A DNA stretch of 55,206 bases from Thalassolituus marinus (GCF_020320395.1 NZ_JAEDAH010000010.1:1-55206), one strand, 5' to 3'; counted from the first letter of the stretch, positions 18,126 to 27,834 are shown. The notes: generated by a model from the letters alone, not told the origin. Numbers and translations: made by a program.

Positions 18126-18490
18126 TCAAACTATAGAAACTGTGATCACCAATGAGGAGCCGGATAAACAAAACTCCCGCCACAAATCGACCTCCAGCAA
18201 CACAAGCTTTCGCGTCTTGTCGTAGCAAAACATGTCGCCCTGTGCGGCGTGCTGTACCGGGCCAACAAGCAGCGTGCGACTTAATACGCTGAGCGTTGTG
18301 CGCAGTTGCGTGGCCAGCCCAGCGGGCAAATTGTTTTCTTCCAACCCAGCATGAACAGGCTGTAAGTCACCACCGGATCGGTACCGTATTCAGCCTGTGC
18401 CAAGCGAATCAGTTGCTCCAGCGCCTGCCGGAACGCAGGGGGCTTGCTACTTCCTGGGGCATCGACGTTGCTCTGTGGAATATGCAGCGG
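18126..18490 (-). pseudogene. Frameshifted gene remnant, family not recognised
   Basis: On the minus strand, one frame reads PAFRQALEQLIRLAQAEYG and TDPVVTYSLFMLG, and the next frame continues with EENNLPAGLATQLRTTLS, LVGPVQHAAQGDMFCYDK and LVLLEVDLWREFCL. The two pieces join smoothly at about 18340 if one base is added or lost, which suggests a decayed coding sequence. Neither piece has an intact start or ribosome site. I cannot name the family. It lies in a 527-base stretch between the chimera and the tetR gene that holds nothing else I can support except the tetR operator. Confidence 0.35.
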
Positions 18491-18529
18491 CGCTGCTCTC
18501 CGCAGATTGCGCTTTTTCAGAATATCACT

Positions 18530-18553
18530 AAGATAGTAATAACTTACTATCTT
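18530..18553 (+). promoter_or_regulatory. TetR operator upstream of the HlyD/ABC operon
   Basis: AAGATAGTAA (18530-18539) and TTACTATCTT (18544-18553) form a perfect 10-bp inverted repeat around TAAC. It ends 12 bases before the tetR start codon, overlapping where the ribosome site and promoter must lie, as expected for autorepression. Confidence 0.8.
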
Positions 18554-18565
18554 TTGGATTCCCCT

Positions 18566-19174
18566 ATGGACACTCCATCCCGGCACTTCTCTGCTGAACA
18601 ACGGCGGGCCGAAACGGTTCAGGCGGTTGTGCAACTGGCCGCAGAACAGAACCCTGGCGATATCAGTACCACCGCCATTGCCCGGCAGATGGGCGTAACC
18701 CAGGGCGCGTTGTTTCGTCATTTCCCCAGTAAAGATGCCATTCTGGAAGCGGTTATGGATTGGGTGGCCGAGCATTTACTGGCCCGGGTTGATAACGCCG
18801 CCGCTGGTTGTGATTCACCTCTGGCGGCACTGGAAGCCATATTTATGGCCCATGTTGGGTTTGTAACCGAGCACCCTGGCGTGCCGCGTATGCTGTTCGG
18901 CGAGTTGCAGCGCCCGGGTATGACCTTGCCGAAAAAAATTGCCCAAAAACTGCTCAGTCACTATTCGCAGCGGCTGCGGCAACGGTTACAGGCGGGTATC
19001 GAACAGGGTGAGCTGGATGCCGGGCTGGATATTGCCGCTGCCTCGGTTGCATTTATTGGTGCGCTGCAAGGGCTGGTAATGCAGGCGTTAATCGCCGGCG
19101 ATCCGGCCCGTATCCGCAGCGCCGCTCCCGGGGTTTTTGCCCTATATCGTCGTGGTATTGCGAGGTCGATATGA
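18566..19174 (+). CDS. TetR/AcrR family regulator of the efflux operon
   Basis: A 202-residue regulator with an N-terminal HTH (DISTTAIARQMGVTQGALFRHFPSKDAILEAV, about residues 32-63) and a TetR ligand domain. The start at 18566 (MDTPSRHF) is immediately downstream of the operator; the frame is open further up but those codons are in the decayed gene region. It is the first gene of a four-gene operon: its stop overlaps the start of the HlyD-type gene (ATGA). It should sense a substrate of the transporter and repress the operon through the inverted repeat at 18530. Confidence 0.9.
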   Translation: MDTPSRHFSAEQRRAETVQAVVQLAAEQNPGDISTTAIARQMGVTQGALFRHFPSKDAILEAVMDWVAEHLLARVDNAAAGCDSPLAALEAIFMAHVGFVTEHPGVPRMLFGELQRPGMTLPKKIAQKLLSHYSQRLRQRLQAGIEQGELDAGLDIAAASVAFIGALQGLVMQALIAGDPARIRSAAPGVFALYRRGIARSI

Positions 19175-20322
19175 CATTTCCGCGTCTTCAGGCCCGCACT
19201 CTGGCGGTGCTGGTGGTGGTACTGCCGTTGCTGGCGTTGTTTGTTTATGTTGGTGCACGTTCTGGCCCGCTGGCACCGGTTAAGGTAACGGTCAGTACGG
19301 TGGAATCCCGTTCAATTACGCCGGCCGTGTTTGGCATTGGCACCGTGCAGGCCCGTTATACCTACCGGATTGGTGCCACGGTGCCCGGTCGTATTGCCAC
19401 GCTGAATGCCGATGTCGGCGACCGGGTGAGCGCAGGCCAGTTGCTGGGCGAGCTGGATGGCGTCGACCTGGATGAACGTCTGGCAGCGTTGCAGGCCGGT
19501 GTCAAAAGCTCACAAGCCAATCTGCGCAAAGCGGAGACCAGTCGTGATTTTGCCCGTGCTCAGGTCAGGCGCTACGACGCACTGTTGCAGATACAAAGTA
19601 CCAGCGAAGAAGTGGCGGCACTGAAACGTCAGGAACTGGCGGTGGCCGAGGCCGTACTGGTCGCGGCCAAAGAAGACACCCTGCGGTTGCAGGCTGAACG
19701 GGAAGCCTTGCAGGCACAGCGTAATCACTTACGTTTGCTGGCACCGGCGGCCGGGCTGGTGGTGGCGCGTCATTTTGATCCGGGGACCACGGTGCTGGCC
19801 GGTCAGGCGGTGGTTGAAATTATTGATCCGGCCAGTCTGTGGGTGCATACCCGTTTCGATCAGGTCAGTGCCGAAGGCCTGGCAGCCGGTTTACCGGCAG
19901 AGATTGTGCTGCGCTCTGCCCCGGGTAGCTTGTTAAACGGCCGGGTATTACGCATTGAGCCGCTGGCCGACGAAATCACAGAAGAGCTGCTGGCCAAGGT
20001 TGCGTTCACAACCTTGCCGCCGGCGTTACCACCGGTGGGGGAACTGGCCGAAGTAACGGTGCAGTTGGCGGCCCTGCCGGCCACCCCGGTTATCAGCAAT
20101 GCAGCTGTGCGCAGTTATAAAGGCCAGCGCGGAGTCTGGAAATATCAGGCCGGCGGGCTGGAGTTTGTGTCGTTGCAGCTGGGCCGCAGCGATCTGCAGG
20201 GCCATGTCCAGGTTTTGCAGGGGCTGGCGGCGGGTGATCAGGTGGTACTGTACAGCGAGAAAGTGCTGAGTGCCGGCACCCGTATCGATATTACCGATCA
20301 GCTGACAGGCCAGCAGCCATGA
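19171..20322 (+). CDS. HlyD/RND-type periplasmic adaptor (membrane fusion protein)
   Basis: The 383-residue protein has one N-terminal membrane anchor (TLAVLVVVLPLLALFVYVGA), then a lipoyl-like half (GTVQARYTYRIGATVPGRI, NADVGDRVSAGQLLGELD), a coiled-coil hairpin (about 95-185), the second lipoyl half (LRLLAPAAGLVVARHFDPG) and a beta-barrel region. It links an inner-membrane transporter to the outer membrane. It overlaps tetR upstream and the permease downstream by 4 bases each. Together with the FtsX-type permease and the ATPase this resembles MacA-MacB or DevBCA-type export. The substrate is unknown. Confidence 0.9.
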   Translation: MTFPRLQARTLAVLVVVLPLLALFVYVGARSGPLAPVKVTVSTVESRSITPAVFGIGTVQARYTYRIGATVPGRIATLNADVGDRVSAGQLLGELDGVDLDERLAALQAGVKSSQANLRKAETSRDFARAQVRRYDALLQIQSTSEEVAALKRQELAVAEAVLVAAKEDTLRLQAEREALQAQRNHLRLLAPAAGLVVARHFDPGTTVLAGQAVVEIIDPASLWVHTRFDQVSAEGLAAGLPAEIVLRSAPGSLLNGRVLRIEPLADEITEELLAKVAFTTLPPALPPVGELAEVTVQLAALPATPVISNAAVRSYKGQRGVWKYQAGGLEFVSLQLGRSDLQGHVQVLQGLAAGDQVVLYSEKVLSAGTRIDITDQLTGQQP

Positions 20323-21521
20323 TCAGCTTAGCCGGCCGCGATATTCTGCATTCCTGGGGCAAATTTATTTTTACCGGCATCGGGCTGGGCCTGTTGATTG
20401 GCGTTACCCTGACCATGGCCGGTGTTTACCGGGGCATGGTGGATGATGGCAAGGTACTGCTGGATAACAGCGGGGCCGATTTATGGGTGGTGCAACAGGA
20501 CACTCTGGGGCCTTACGCCGAATCATCCGGTATTCCCGATACCCTGTGGCGCAGTGTCCGCATTATGCCCGGTGTGGCTGACGCGGTGAATGTCACTTAC
20601 CTCACCATGCAGGTGCGTCAGGCTGAGCGGGATGTGCGGGCCATGGTGGTGGGTGTTCATGCCGGTGGTCCGGGAATACCGGGCTGGCCACCCTATTTGC
20701 TGGCGGGCCGGCAGATTACCCGCGGCCATTACGAGGCCGTGGCCGATATCGCCACCGGCTTTACGCTGGGGGATGAAATCACCATTCGCCGCCACCGTTA
20801 TCAGGTGGTGGGGTTAACCCGGCGGATGGTATCTTCCGGTGGCGACCCGATGGTGTTTATTCCGCTCAAGGATGCGCAGGAAGCGCAGTTTCTGAAAGAC
20901 AACGACGCTATTTTAAGGCAACGCCGCAGTACCGCCGCCAATCCGCAGTTTAACCGCCCGGCGGTACCGGGGTTGCTGGAAGCGGTAACCGCGTCACAAA
21001 CCCATAACCCCTCTGTTAATGCGGTGCTGGTACGGCTTCTGCCGGGTGTCAGCGCCCATGACGTGGCTGAACCGATCCGCCGCTGGAAGCACCTGACGGT
21101 GTATGACCGGCCGCAAATGGAAGCCATTCTGATCGGTAAATTAATTGCCACGTCGTCGCGGCAGATCGGCATGTTTCTGGTCATTCTGGCGCTGGTCAGC
21201 GCGGCCATTGTTGCTTTTATTATTTACACCTTAACCATGGATAAAATCCGTGAAATTGCCGTGCTGAAGCTGATCGGCACCCGTAACCGCACTATTGCCG
21301 GCATGATTCTGCAGCAGGCAATGGTTCTGGGGCTGATCGGTTTTGTGGTGGGTAAAATCAGCGCAACCTTTGCGGCCCCCATGTTTCCCAAATACGTGTT
21401 GTTGCTGCCCATCGATTCGATGCTGGGTTTTCTCGCCGTTATGGTTATCTGTGTGCTGGCCAGTGTGGTGGCAATCCGGATGGCGCTGAACGTTGACCCG
21501 GCTGAAGCCATAGGAGGCTGA
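20319..21521 (+). CDS. ABC transporter permease, FtsX/DevC-like
   Basis: The 400-residue protein has one N-terminal membrane segment (about 15-35), a large periplasmic MacB-like domain (about 40-275) and three C-terminal membrane segments (from MFLVILALVSAAIVAFIIYTL). EIAVLKLIGT in the cytoplasmic loop is characteristic of FtsX-type permeases that contact the ATPase. It starts in the ATGA that ends the adaptor gene and is followed 2 bases later by the ATPase gene. This is a half-transporter without fused ATPase, so DevC-like rather than MacB-like. Such complexes extrude lipids, peptides or small toxic compounds. Confidence 0.9.
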   Translation: MISLAGRDILHSWGKFIFTGIGLGLLIGVTLTMAGVYRGMVDDGKVLLDNSGADLWVVQQDTLGPYAESSGIPDTLWRSVRIMPGVADAVNVTYLTMQVRQAERDVRAMVVGVHAGGPGIPGWPPYLLAGRQITRGHYEAVADIATGFTLGDEITIRRHRYQVVGLTRRMVSSGGDPMVFIPLKDAQEAQFLKDNDAILRQRRSTAANPQFNRPAVPGLLEAVTASQTHNPSVNAVLVRLLPGVSAHDVAEPIRRWKHLTVYDRPQMEAILIGKLIATSSRQIGMFLVILALVSAAIVAFIIYTLTMDKIREIAVLKLIGTRNRTIAGMILQQAMVLGLIGFVVGKISATFAAPMFPKYVLLLPIDSMLGFLAVMVICVLASVVAIRMALNVDPAEAIGG

Positions 21522-21523
21522 GC

Positions 21524-22237
21524 ATGGCCAAAGGTATTCATATTGAGGGCTTATCCAAGCGTTATGGCAGCGGTGACACCGCCTTTCTGGCGCTGAAAGA
21601 CGTGAATATGCGGGTGGAGCCGGGCGAAGTTGTGGGCCTGATCGGGCCATCCGGTTCCGGTAAAAGCACCCTGCTGAAATGCCTGGGGGCAGTGATCGAC
21701 CCCACCGCCGGACGCATGACGCTGGGTGATGACGTTATCTTTGATAACGGCTGGAAAGTCCGCGATCTGCGGGCGCTGCGGCGCGACAAAATTGGCTTTG
21801 TGTTTCAGGCCCCCTACCTGATTCCGTTTCTGGATGTTACCGATAACGTCGCCCTGCTGCCGATGCTGGCCGGTATGCCGGATGCTCAGGCACGGGCCAG
21901 GGCGCTGGAATTACTGACCGCGCTGGATGTGCAGCACCGCGCCAAAGCCATGCCATCGCAATTATCCGGTGGCGAACAACAGCGGGTTGCCATTGCCCGC
22001 GGGCTGGTCAACCGGCCGCCGGTGATTCTGGCCGATGAACCCACCGCACCGCTGGATTCGGTACGCGCCATGGCCGTTATCCGTATTCTTAACGAAATGG
22101 CCAAACGCTTTGAAACCGCCGTTATCGTGGTGACGCACGATGAAAAAATCATTCCCACCTTCCAGCGTATTTACCATATCCGTGATGGGGTTACTCATGA
22201 AGAAGCCGGTGAAGGCCGGGCGCTTAGCCCGCCTTGA
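21524..22237 (+). CDS. ABC transporter ATP-binding protein (LolD/DevA type)
   Basis: This 237-residue ATPase has Walker [10 protein letters not shown] (41-49), the signature LSGGEQQR (147-154) and Walker B VILADEP (about 166-172), then the H-loop VVTHD. The D-loop reads APLDS instead of the usual SALDS or GNLDS, a minor deviation. It energises the FtsX-type permease encoded just upstream. The stop lies inside a short inverted repeat that precedes the second copy of the 77-residue small protein gene, 65 bases further on, so that gene may belong to the same transcript. Confidence 0.93.
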   Translation: MAKGIHIEGLSKRYGSGDTAFLALKDVNMRVEPGEVVGLIGPSGSGKSTLLKCLGAVIDPTAGRMTLGDDVIFDNGWKVRDLRALRRDKIGFVFQAPYLIPFLDVTDNVALLPMLAGMPDAQARARALELLTALDVQHRAKAMPSQLSGGEQQRVAIARGLVNRPPVILADEPTAPLDSVRAMAVIRILNEMAKRFETAVIVVTHDEKIIPTFQRIYHIRDGVTHEEAGEGRALSPP

Positions 22238-22302
22238 TGCGGGTCAAGCCAACAGCGGCCGCGGCCTGCCACACTGCTTCGGTCATGACAGAGGATATGC
22301 CC

Positions 22303-22536
22303 ATGAGTGGTGAGCAACGCCTGATCAATACGTTATTGCAGCAACTGGACGATGCGGCGGCGCAGGAAAAAATGCTGAACAAGGCGTATCTGGAAGATTT
22401 GTTATTTACTGAGCTGCTGGCGCGGCTAGCGCAGCGCCGTACGGAAAAAGACATTCTGCATCAGGTGCAGTACAACCTGACCTTCGAGCAACGCAACATC
22501 AGCAAGGACGAGCTGGTGGTTACCCGCGGCTGCTGA
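22303..22536 (+). CDS. 77-residue conserved small protein, copy 2 of a paralogous pair
   Basis: This protein has the same length as copy 1 at 10231-10464 and 77 percent identity to it, again ending VVTRGC. The C-terminal half RRTEKDILHQVQYNLTFEQ and onward is nearly invariant, and the middle (residues 21-27) is variable. No signal peptide, membrane segment or known motif is seen. ATG 22303 (MSGEQR) is chosen by comparison with copy 1. An inverted repeat CTTGA-TGCGGG-TCAAG lies about 55 bases upstream (22233-22248). In both copies the gene is the last of an accessory operon (hipAB; TetR-ABC), which hints at a stand-alone small regulatory or stability factor. The function is unknown. Confidence 0.75.
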   Translation: MSGEQRLINTLLQQLDDAAAQEKMLNKAYLEDLLFTELLARLAQRRTEKDILHQVQYNLTFEQRNISKDELVVTRGC

Positions 22537-22754
22537 CCACCCTGCCCTTTTATTGTCATCAATTCTTCCTGACTGCTGGCCGGGCGCCCCCGGATTTGGC
22601 GCTTTATTGATATTTTTATTTCTTTTTTATCCCTGAAGTTATCTTCCCGTTATTCCCGTTATCACCTTGTTCTGGGCCATTTTTTTTGAAAATCCTGATC
22701 AGTTAATACACAAAATTAGTGATCAAATTTTTGTAAAGCATTTATAATCTGTTT

Positions 22755-22770
22755 TGTGATCTTGCTCACA
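22755..22770 (+). promoter_or_regulatory. CRP/Vfr-type binding site
   Basis: TGTGATCTTGCTCACA has both perfect half-sites (TGTGA and TCACA) at the 6-base spacing of the E. coli CRP consensus. It lies in a 309-base intergenic stretch. A TATAAT sits just upstream at 22743-22748. A start of transcription near 22804 would place the site about 41 bases upstream, the class II activator position. It should connect cAMP level to the c-di-GMP phosphodiesterase gene downstream. Confidence 0.65.
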
Positions 22771-22816
22771 TTGTTTTTGTTAAAACTGTCAATTATTGAG
22801 GCGTGAAGGTTCCTGC

Positions 22817-22849
22817 ATGATTACCTCGACCGTTTATCAGCAGCGATGA
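22817..22849 (+). CDS. Possible 10-residue leader peptide coupled to the GGDEF-EAL gene
   Basis: ATG at 22817 has a GAAGG eight bases upstream and encodes [10 protein letters not shown] before a TGA that overlaps the ATGATG start of the following gene. That gene has no ribosome site of its own. This suggests translational coupling through a short upstream ORF. Alternatively the true start of the large gene is an unusual codon such as CTG at 22813. Confidence 0.3.
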   Translation: MITSTVYQQR

Positions 22850-24903
22850 TGAATGCCGCTGCTGATGCGATCATCGTTATTAATGATCAGGGATTGATCC
22901 GCCATTTTTCTCCAGCCGCCAGTCGCTTGTTCGGTTATGCCGCCGACGAAGTCATCGGCCGTAATGTCACGGTGCTGATGCCGGCCCGTTATGCCAAAGA
23001 CCATGACCAGCATCTGGCCCGTTATCAGGTTGTTCGTCAGCCGCACATTATCGGCAAGGGGCGGGATGTCGAAGGCCAGCGTAAAGACGGTTCGCGGTTC
23101 CCGATGCGTTTGTCGGTGGGGGAGGCGCAAATTGACGGCAAATCCTTCTTTGTTGGCATCTGCCATGATCTGACCGCGCACCGCGATGCCTTGCAGCACC
23201 TGGCGATGGCTGAGCAGCGTTACCGTGAAATTATTCAATATCAGTCAGAACTGGTGTGCCGCCTTGATCAGGACCTGCGGGTCACCTTTGCTAATTTGTC
23301 GTTCAGTCAGGTGCTGGGCGTGGCTGGCGATGACCTGGTGGGGCTGGCCATTGATGAGTTGGTGGCGGGTGACGGCGAATCGTTCCGGCAGTTACTGATA
23401 TCGCTGTTTCAGAGCCATTCTGAAATTGAACAGATTACTCTGAAAATTTCTATGAAAGGTGCCGAGCAGCCGGTACTGGTCGATTGGACGTTCCGGCGCT
23501 TACCTCACTCTGATAAATACGGTCTCGAGTTACAGGGTTTTGGTATTGATGTTTCCGAGCGCGATGCCGCCATCGATCGCGCGCAATTTTTGCTGAATCA
23601 TGATCAATTAACCGGCTTTCTGAATCAGAAAGGTCTGAATGATTACCTGAAAACCCTGGTCAACAGTAGCGGTCGCTACGCGTTAATTTGTATTGATTGC
23701 GAAAATTTCAATCTGATTAATCATCGTTTTGGTTTTGCCGTCGGCGACTCTTTAATTCGCCAGGCGGCGGCCCGTATCCAGTCGGTCACTGATGAGCGGA
23801 TCGTGGTCTGCCGGCCTGGTGGTGATGATTTTTTACTACTGGTTCCTATCGACAGTGAGCAACATACCGAGTGCCTGGTGAATCAGTTACAGGCGGTGCT
23901 GGCGAATGCTTATGAATTGGGTGATCAAACCAAGGTGAATTTGCAGATTCTGATGGGCGTTGCGTTATACCCACAGGATACCCGCAGCCCGGAGCGGTTA
24001 CCGGAGCTGGCGGAAGCTGCCTTGCTGAACAGTCGCCAACAACACCGTCCCTGCAGTTATTTCGACGAATCCTATCATGCGGAATTACGTCGTAAGCTCG
24101 ACATTGAACAAGGTTTGCGCAATGCTGTCACGGATGCTCGGCTGAGCATTTTTTTACAACCCAAGTACGACCTGGGCACAGAACGGGTGGCTGGCTATGA
24201 AGCCCTGCTGCGCTGGCAGGATCCGGTGCTGGGTACGGTATCCCCCGCCGAATTTATTCCGGTGGCCGAGCAAACCGTACTGGGGCAACAGTTAGATCGC
24301 TATGTTATCCAGAAAGTGATGGAGCTGATCAACATTCATCTGCCTTTACGGCAACATCGGTCTGCAGGTTGCCTGCATATCGCCATTAATATTACTGCCA
24401 GCCATTTTAATGATCCACAGCTGACGGCTTTTATTGAGGAAAACCTGCAGCGTTATCGTGTCGACCCGCGCACTCTTTGCCTGGAAGTCACCGAGGGTGT
24501 ACTGATGAGCGATAGTGACCATGTTGCGGATAACCTCAGTCGTTTGCGGGCTCTGGGGATAGAGGTGGCCATTGATGACTTCGGTACCGGTTATTCGTCG
24601 TTGTCTTATCTTAAGAATCTTCCGGCCGATGAATTAAAAATTGATAAATCCTTTATTGATGATCTGGAAACGCCAGCAGGCGCTACTTTGATAAAAGCAA
24701 TTCTGGATGTGGCCCGGGTATTTCATCTGCGGGTGGTGGCCGAAGGCATTGAAACAGAAAATCAGTTGGTTTTATTGCAGGAGCTGGGGTGCGACTACGG
24801 GCAAGGCTATTTGTTAGGAAAACCGGCACCTGCCGATGAAGTACTCAAGCAGTTTGAAATGACTGATGTTTGCAGTCAGGGATGGGGTATTTATGAAAAA
24901 TAA
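22846..24903 (+). CDS. PAS-PAS-GGDEF-EAL protein, probable c-di-GMP phosphodiesterase
   Basis: The 685-residue protein has PAS 1 (about 1-115, FixL-like with SRLFGY and GRNVTVLMP), PAS 2 (about 120-245), a GGDEF domain and an EAL domain (about 420-680). The GGDEF motif reads RPGGDDF (GGDDF at 325-329), so cyclase activity is doubtful; such domains often act as GTP sensors. The EAL domain looks intact: EALLRW (452-457), [18 protein letters not shown] and AEGIETENQ. The FixL-like first PAS could carry heme and sense oxygen. No membrane segment is seen. The gene overlaps the next by 11 bases, so a soluble sensor and a chemoreceptor are co-expressed. A CRP-type site lies upstream. Confidence 0.88.
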   Translation: MMNAAADAIIVINDQGLIRHFSPAASRLFGYAADEVIGRNVTVLMPARYAKDHDQHLARYQVVRQPHIIGKGRDVEGQRKDGSRFPMRLSVGEAQIDGKSFFVGICHDLTAHRDALQHLAMAEQRYREIIQYQSELVCRLDQDLRVTFANLSFSQVLGVAGDDLVGLAIDELVAGDGESFRQLLISLFQSHSEIEQITLKISMKGAEQPVLVDWTFRRLPHSDKYGLELQGFGIDVSERDAAIDRAQFLLNHDQLTGFLNQKGLNDYLKTLVNSSGRYALICIDCENFNLINHRFGFAVGDSLIRQAAARIQSVTDERIVVCRPGGDDFLLLVPIDSEQHTECLVNQLQAVLANAYELGDQTKVNLQILMGVALYPQDTRSPERLPELAEAALLNSRQQHRPCSYFDESYHAELRRKLDIEQGLRNAVTDARLSIFLQPKYDLGTERVAGYEALLRWQDPVLGTVSPAEFIPVAEQTVLGQQLDRYVIQKVMELINIHLPLRQHRSAGCLHIAINITASHFNDPQLTAFIEENLQRYRVDPRTLCLEVTEGVLMSDSDHVADNLSRLRALGIEVAIDDFGTGYSSLSYLKNLPADELKIDKSFIDDLETPAGATLIKAILDVARVFHLRVVAEGIETENQLVLLQELGCDYGQGYLLGKPAPADEVLKQFEMTDVCSQGWGIYEK

Positions 24904-26446
24904 CGGCTCAGTAACGGGTAACGAGCGGCACTTCGAAGATAACGAAAAGCTTATTTCGGCAACCGATCTGAACGGTGTTATTCAGCACTGCAATCTGGCG
25001 TTCGAGAAAATCAGTGGTTTTAGCCGCGAAGAGCTGATCGGTGCGGACCATAATCTGGTACGCCATCCGGATATGCCTCCGGAAGCCTTTGAGGTGATGT
25101 GGAATCACCTTAAAGCCGGCCGGCCCTGGATGGGGATGGTTAAAAATCGCTGTAAAAACGGTGACCATTACTGGGTCAGTGCATACGTTACGCCGGTAAC
25201 CGAAAACGGTAAGGTGGTGGGCTACGAGTCGGTCCGCAGCCGGCCGTCGCGTGCCGACGTGGCGCGGGCAGAAAAGCTGTATCAGCAGGTCAATGCCAAA
25301 CGCCGGCTGTTCTCTGTACCGCTGTACCTGCGTCAGTTAATGATGGCGCTGGCGATGATTGTGCCGGCCATTGCCTTCGGTATGCTGGTATCGCCACTGG
25401 CCAGTACTATTTGGTTGATTATTGCCTTGCTTATTTATGGTGGTTGGCAATATCGCCATTATCTGCGTGATATGCATCTCATCCGTGCTGAATTACATGG
25501 CGCTTTTATGCATCCGCTGGCGGTCAGATCCTATACCAACGAGCATGGTATCAACGGTCAGCTGATGGTCGGGGTGATGAGTCTGCGCTCCCATCTGGAT
25601 GCCGTTTTAACGCGTATTGAAGATGCATCAGTAAAGGTGGCGGAACAGTCGGCCATTGGCCTGGAGCAATCCGAACAGGCGCGGGGTGCGATTGCCGAAC
25701 AGCGCCATCAGACTGATCTGGTGGCCACCGCCATGAGTGAAATGTCGCGGGCGATTCATGAAATATCCAACAACGTGCAGGAAACGGCCGCCCGGGCGGA
25801 ACAGTCATCCGGGCTGGCGGAGCAAGGCCGTGAGGTTTCCAGAACCACCCGTCAGGCGATTGAGCATTTACGCGATACCGTCGGTGAGATCGGTGCTGCG
25901 GTTGAAAACCTGTCGCAGCAAACAGCGGATATTAACCGGGCCGCCAGCAGCATTGAGGCGATTTCAGAAAAGACCAATCTGCTGGCACTGAATGCGGCGA
26001 TTGAGGCGGCCCGGGCCGGTGAGCATGGCCGCGGCTTTTCGATTGTGGCCGACGAGGTGCGTATGCTGGCTGCCAGCACCCGCGAATCGGCGCAGGAGAT
26101 TGCTCAGATTGTTTCGGCCCTCACTCAACAGGCGCGGCAGTCGGTTGATATTGCTCATGCCGGTGCCAACGATGCCGACAGCGGTTTGCAGAAGGTGGTG
26201 GAAGCCGAGCAGATGCTCAGCGGGATTGCCGCGGCGGTAGTGGAAATTTCGGCAATGGCCGAGCAAATGGCCACTGCGGTCGAGGAGCAGGCGCTGGTGT
26301 CGCAGGATGTGAATGGTCAGGTGGCAGAAATTTCGCGGCTGGCCAGCGACAGTCTGGCGCGTACGGAAGAAAGCGCCGGCAGTCTGCGCCGCTCGAAAAA
26401 AGTATCGGATGATCTGCATGAACTGGTTAACCGGTTCCGCCAATAG
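24893..26446 (+). CDS. PAS-containing methyl-accepting chemotaxis protein, Aer-like
   Basis: A 517-residue receptor with an N-terminal PAS domain (about 1-120; [20 protein letters not shown] is typical of Aer-type PAS), two closely spaced membrane segments (about 148-190) and a C-terminal MCP signalling domain. The signalling hairpin carries [20 protein letters not shown] and VADEVRMLA. As in Aer there is no periplasmic sensing domain, so it should report redox or oxygen state from the cytosol to CheA/CheW. The start at 24893 (MKNNGSV) is inside the end of the upstream gene, with GGGG before it. No che genes are in the window. Confidence 0.9.
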   Translation: MKNNGSVTGNERHFEDNEKLISATDLNGVIQHCNLAFEKISGFSREELIGADHNLVRHPDMPPEAFEVMWNHLKAGRPWMGMVKNRCKNGDHYWVSAYVTPVTENGKVVGYESVRSRPSRADVARAEKLYQQVNAKRRLFSVPLYLRQLMMALAMIVPAIAFGMLVSPLASTIWLIIALLIYGGWQYRHYLRDMHLIRAELHGAFMHPLAVRSYTNEHGINGQLMVGVMSLRSHLDAVLTRIEDASVKVAEQSAIGLEQSEQARGAIAEQRHQTDLVATAMSEMSRAIHEISNNVQETAARAEQSSGLAEQGREVSRTTRQAIEHLRDTVGEIGAAVENLSQQTADINRAASSIEAISEKTNLLALNAAIEAARAGEHGRGFSIVADEVRMLAASTRESAQEIAQIVSALTQQARQSVDIAHAGANDADSGLQKVVEAEQMLSGIAAAVVEISAMAEQMATAVEEQALVSQDVNGQVAEISRLASDSLARTEESAGSLRRSKKVSDDLHELVNRFRQ

Positions 26447-26472
26447 TCGCTGGCCGGTCGCTAAACCGCCGC

Positions 26473-27834
26473 TCAGTCAAACGGCTGCAGCGGCGTAATG
26501 GTCAGTGCGGGCAGCTGTATGGCGACGCATAATCCCTGCGGGGTATTGGCGTTTAATGCCAGCGTGCCGCTGTAGCTGCTGACAATATCCTGCACAATCG
26601 CCAGCCCCAGCCCGCTGCCCTGCGGGCCACTTTCATCCAGCCGGGTGCCGCGTTGCAGCAGGTGTTGGCGTTGTTCTTCAGTAATGCCGGGGCCGTTATC
26701 ACACACTTGAATCTGCCACACGTCAGCCTGATTGCGGATGCTCAGCTGCACCCGGTTCCCGCCGTACAGGCAGGCGTTGTCGAGCAGATTGCCGAGTAAT
26801 TCCAGCGTATCGTCACGGTCTTGCGGCAGGATGGCGTCGGGTTCGTAGCTGGCCTCAATCTGCACCTGCGGATACAGGCGTTGCAGCACGTCGAGCAGGG
26901 TGGGCAGTTCATCGGCCAGTTTGGTGTGCCGGCCGGGCGAAGCGACGCCGACGATGCGCGCCCGTTTCAGTTCGCGCTGAATCAGTGTTTGCAGGCGTGC
27001 CAGCACCTCGCGCTGCTGCTGTTGCTGTTGTGGGCTGAGTTGTTCGGCCAGCAACTGCAGTTGCTGCAGCGGGCGTTTCATTTCATGGGCCAGATTGCCC
27101 AGCGCATTGCGGGAACGCCCCACCCGTTGTTGCAGCTGTTGCAGCAGGCGGTCGATTTCTTCCGCCAGCGGTTGCACTTCCTGCGGGTACTGGCCGCTGG
27201 CCGCGCCCAGATTGTCGCGCTCGCCAAAGCGCAGCTCGCGCAGCTGCTGTTGCAGGGGTTGCAGGCGGGCAAAGGCACGGCTTAGTTGCCGGCGCTGAAT
27301 CAGCAGCAGCACGGTCAGTGTCAGCCCGAGCAGGGTCAGTGCACTCAGCCGGTAATACAGCAGCTGCCGTTGCTGGGCGCTGATGTCTTCGGCCAGCCAC
27401 AGGGTAAAGGGCTGGTTATCCACCGTCATGCCGAGCGCCAGATTCAGCCACACTTCCTTGTGGTTGCCGGTATCGATACCGGGTTGCGTCCAGTCGCGCT
27501 GCTCGCCGCTGTTCAGGTTAAGGTCAGGCGGCGCTTTGTCCCACAGCGAGCGGCTTTTCAGCAATAACTGGTCGCTGCGGATGCTGTAGTAATGGCCGGA
27601 ATAGACGCGCTGATAGACGGTACCCAACCGGTTGTCCTGCAGCTGCCACGTTTCGCTTAGCGGGTCGCGCTGTAAGGCGGCTATCAGGCTGTCGGCATCG
27701 TGCTGCAGCCGGCTGAGCACATAGTGTCCCACCATCTGGCGCACACCGTAATCGGCCAGCAGCAACAGCGGCAGCATCAATGCCAGCAGGCTGATCAGCC
27801 AATGGCGGCGCAGCTGCTGCTGAATCGACATCAT
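26473..27834 (-). CDS. Sensor histidine kinase, QseC/PhoQ-like
   Basis: The 453-residue membrane kinase has a first membrane segment at about 12-30, a periplasmic domain (about 35-158), a second membrane segment (about 160-180), a linker and the kinase core. The phospho-acceptor is His250 in NLAHEMKRPL. The N box is NLLDNACLYGG, G1 is DNGPGI and G2 is GSGLGLAIVQ. In the linker between HAMP-like region and core, glutamine runs are frequent. Its start overlaps the stop of the response regulator gene (ATGATG). The gene order cytochrome b561, PepSY, regulator, kinase is seen in systems that respond to metals or cell-envelope stress. Confidence 0.9.
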   Translation of the reverse strand: MMSIQQQLRRHWLISLLALMLPLLLLADYGVRQMVGHYVLSRLQHDADSLIAALQRDPLSETWQLQDNRLGTVYQRVYSGHYYSIRSDQLLLKSRSLWDKAPPDLNLNSGEQRDWTQPGIDTGNHKEVWLNLALGMTVDNQPFTLWLAEDISAQQRQLLYYRLSALTLLGLTLTVLLLIQRRQLSRAFARLQPLQQQLRELRFGERDNLGAASGQYPQEVQPLAEEIDRLLQQLQQRVGRSRNALGNLAHEMKRPLQQLQLLAEQLSPQQQQQQREVLARLQTLIQRELKRARIVGVASPGRHTKLADELPTLLDVLQRLYPQVQIEASYEPDAILPQDRDDTLELLGNLLDNACLYGGNRVQLSIRNQADVWQIQVCDNGPGITEEQRQHLLQRGTRLDESGPQGSGLGLAIVQDIVSSYSGTLALNANTPQGLCVAIQLPALTITPLQPFD

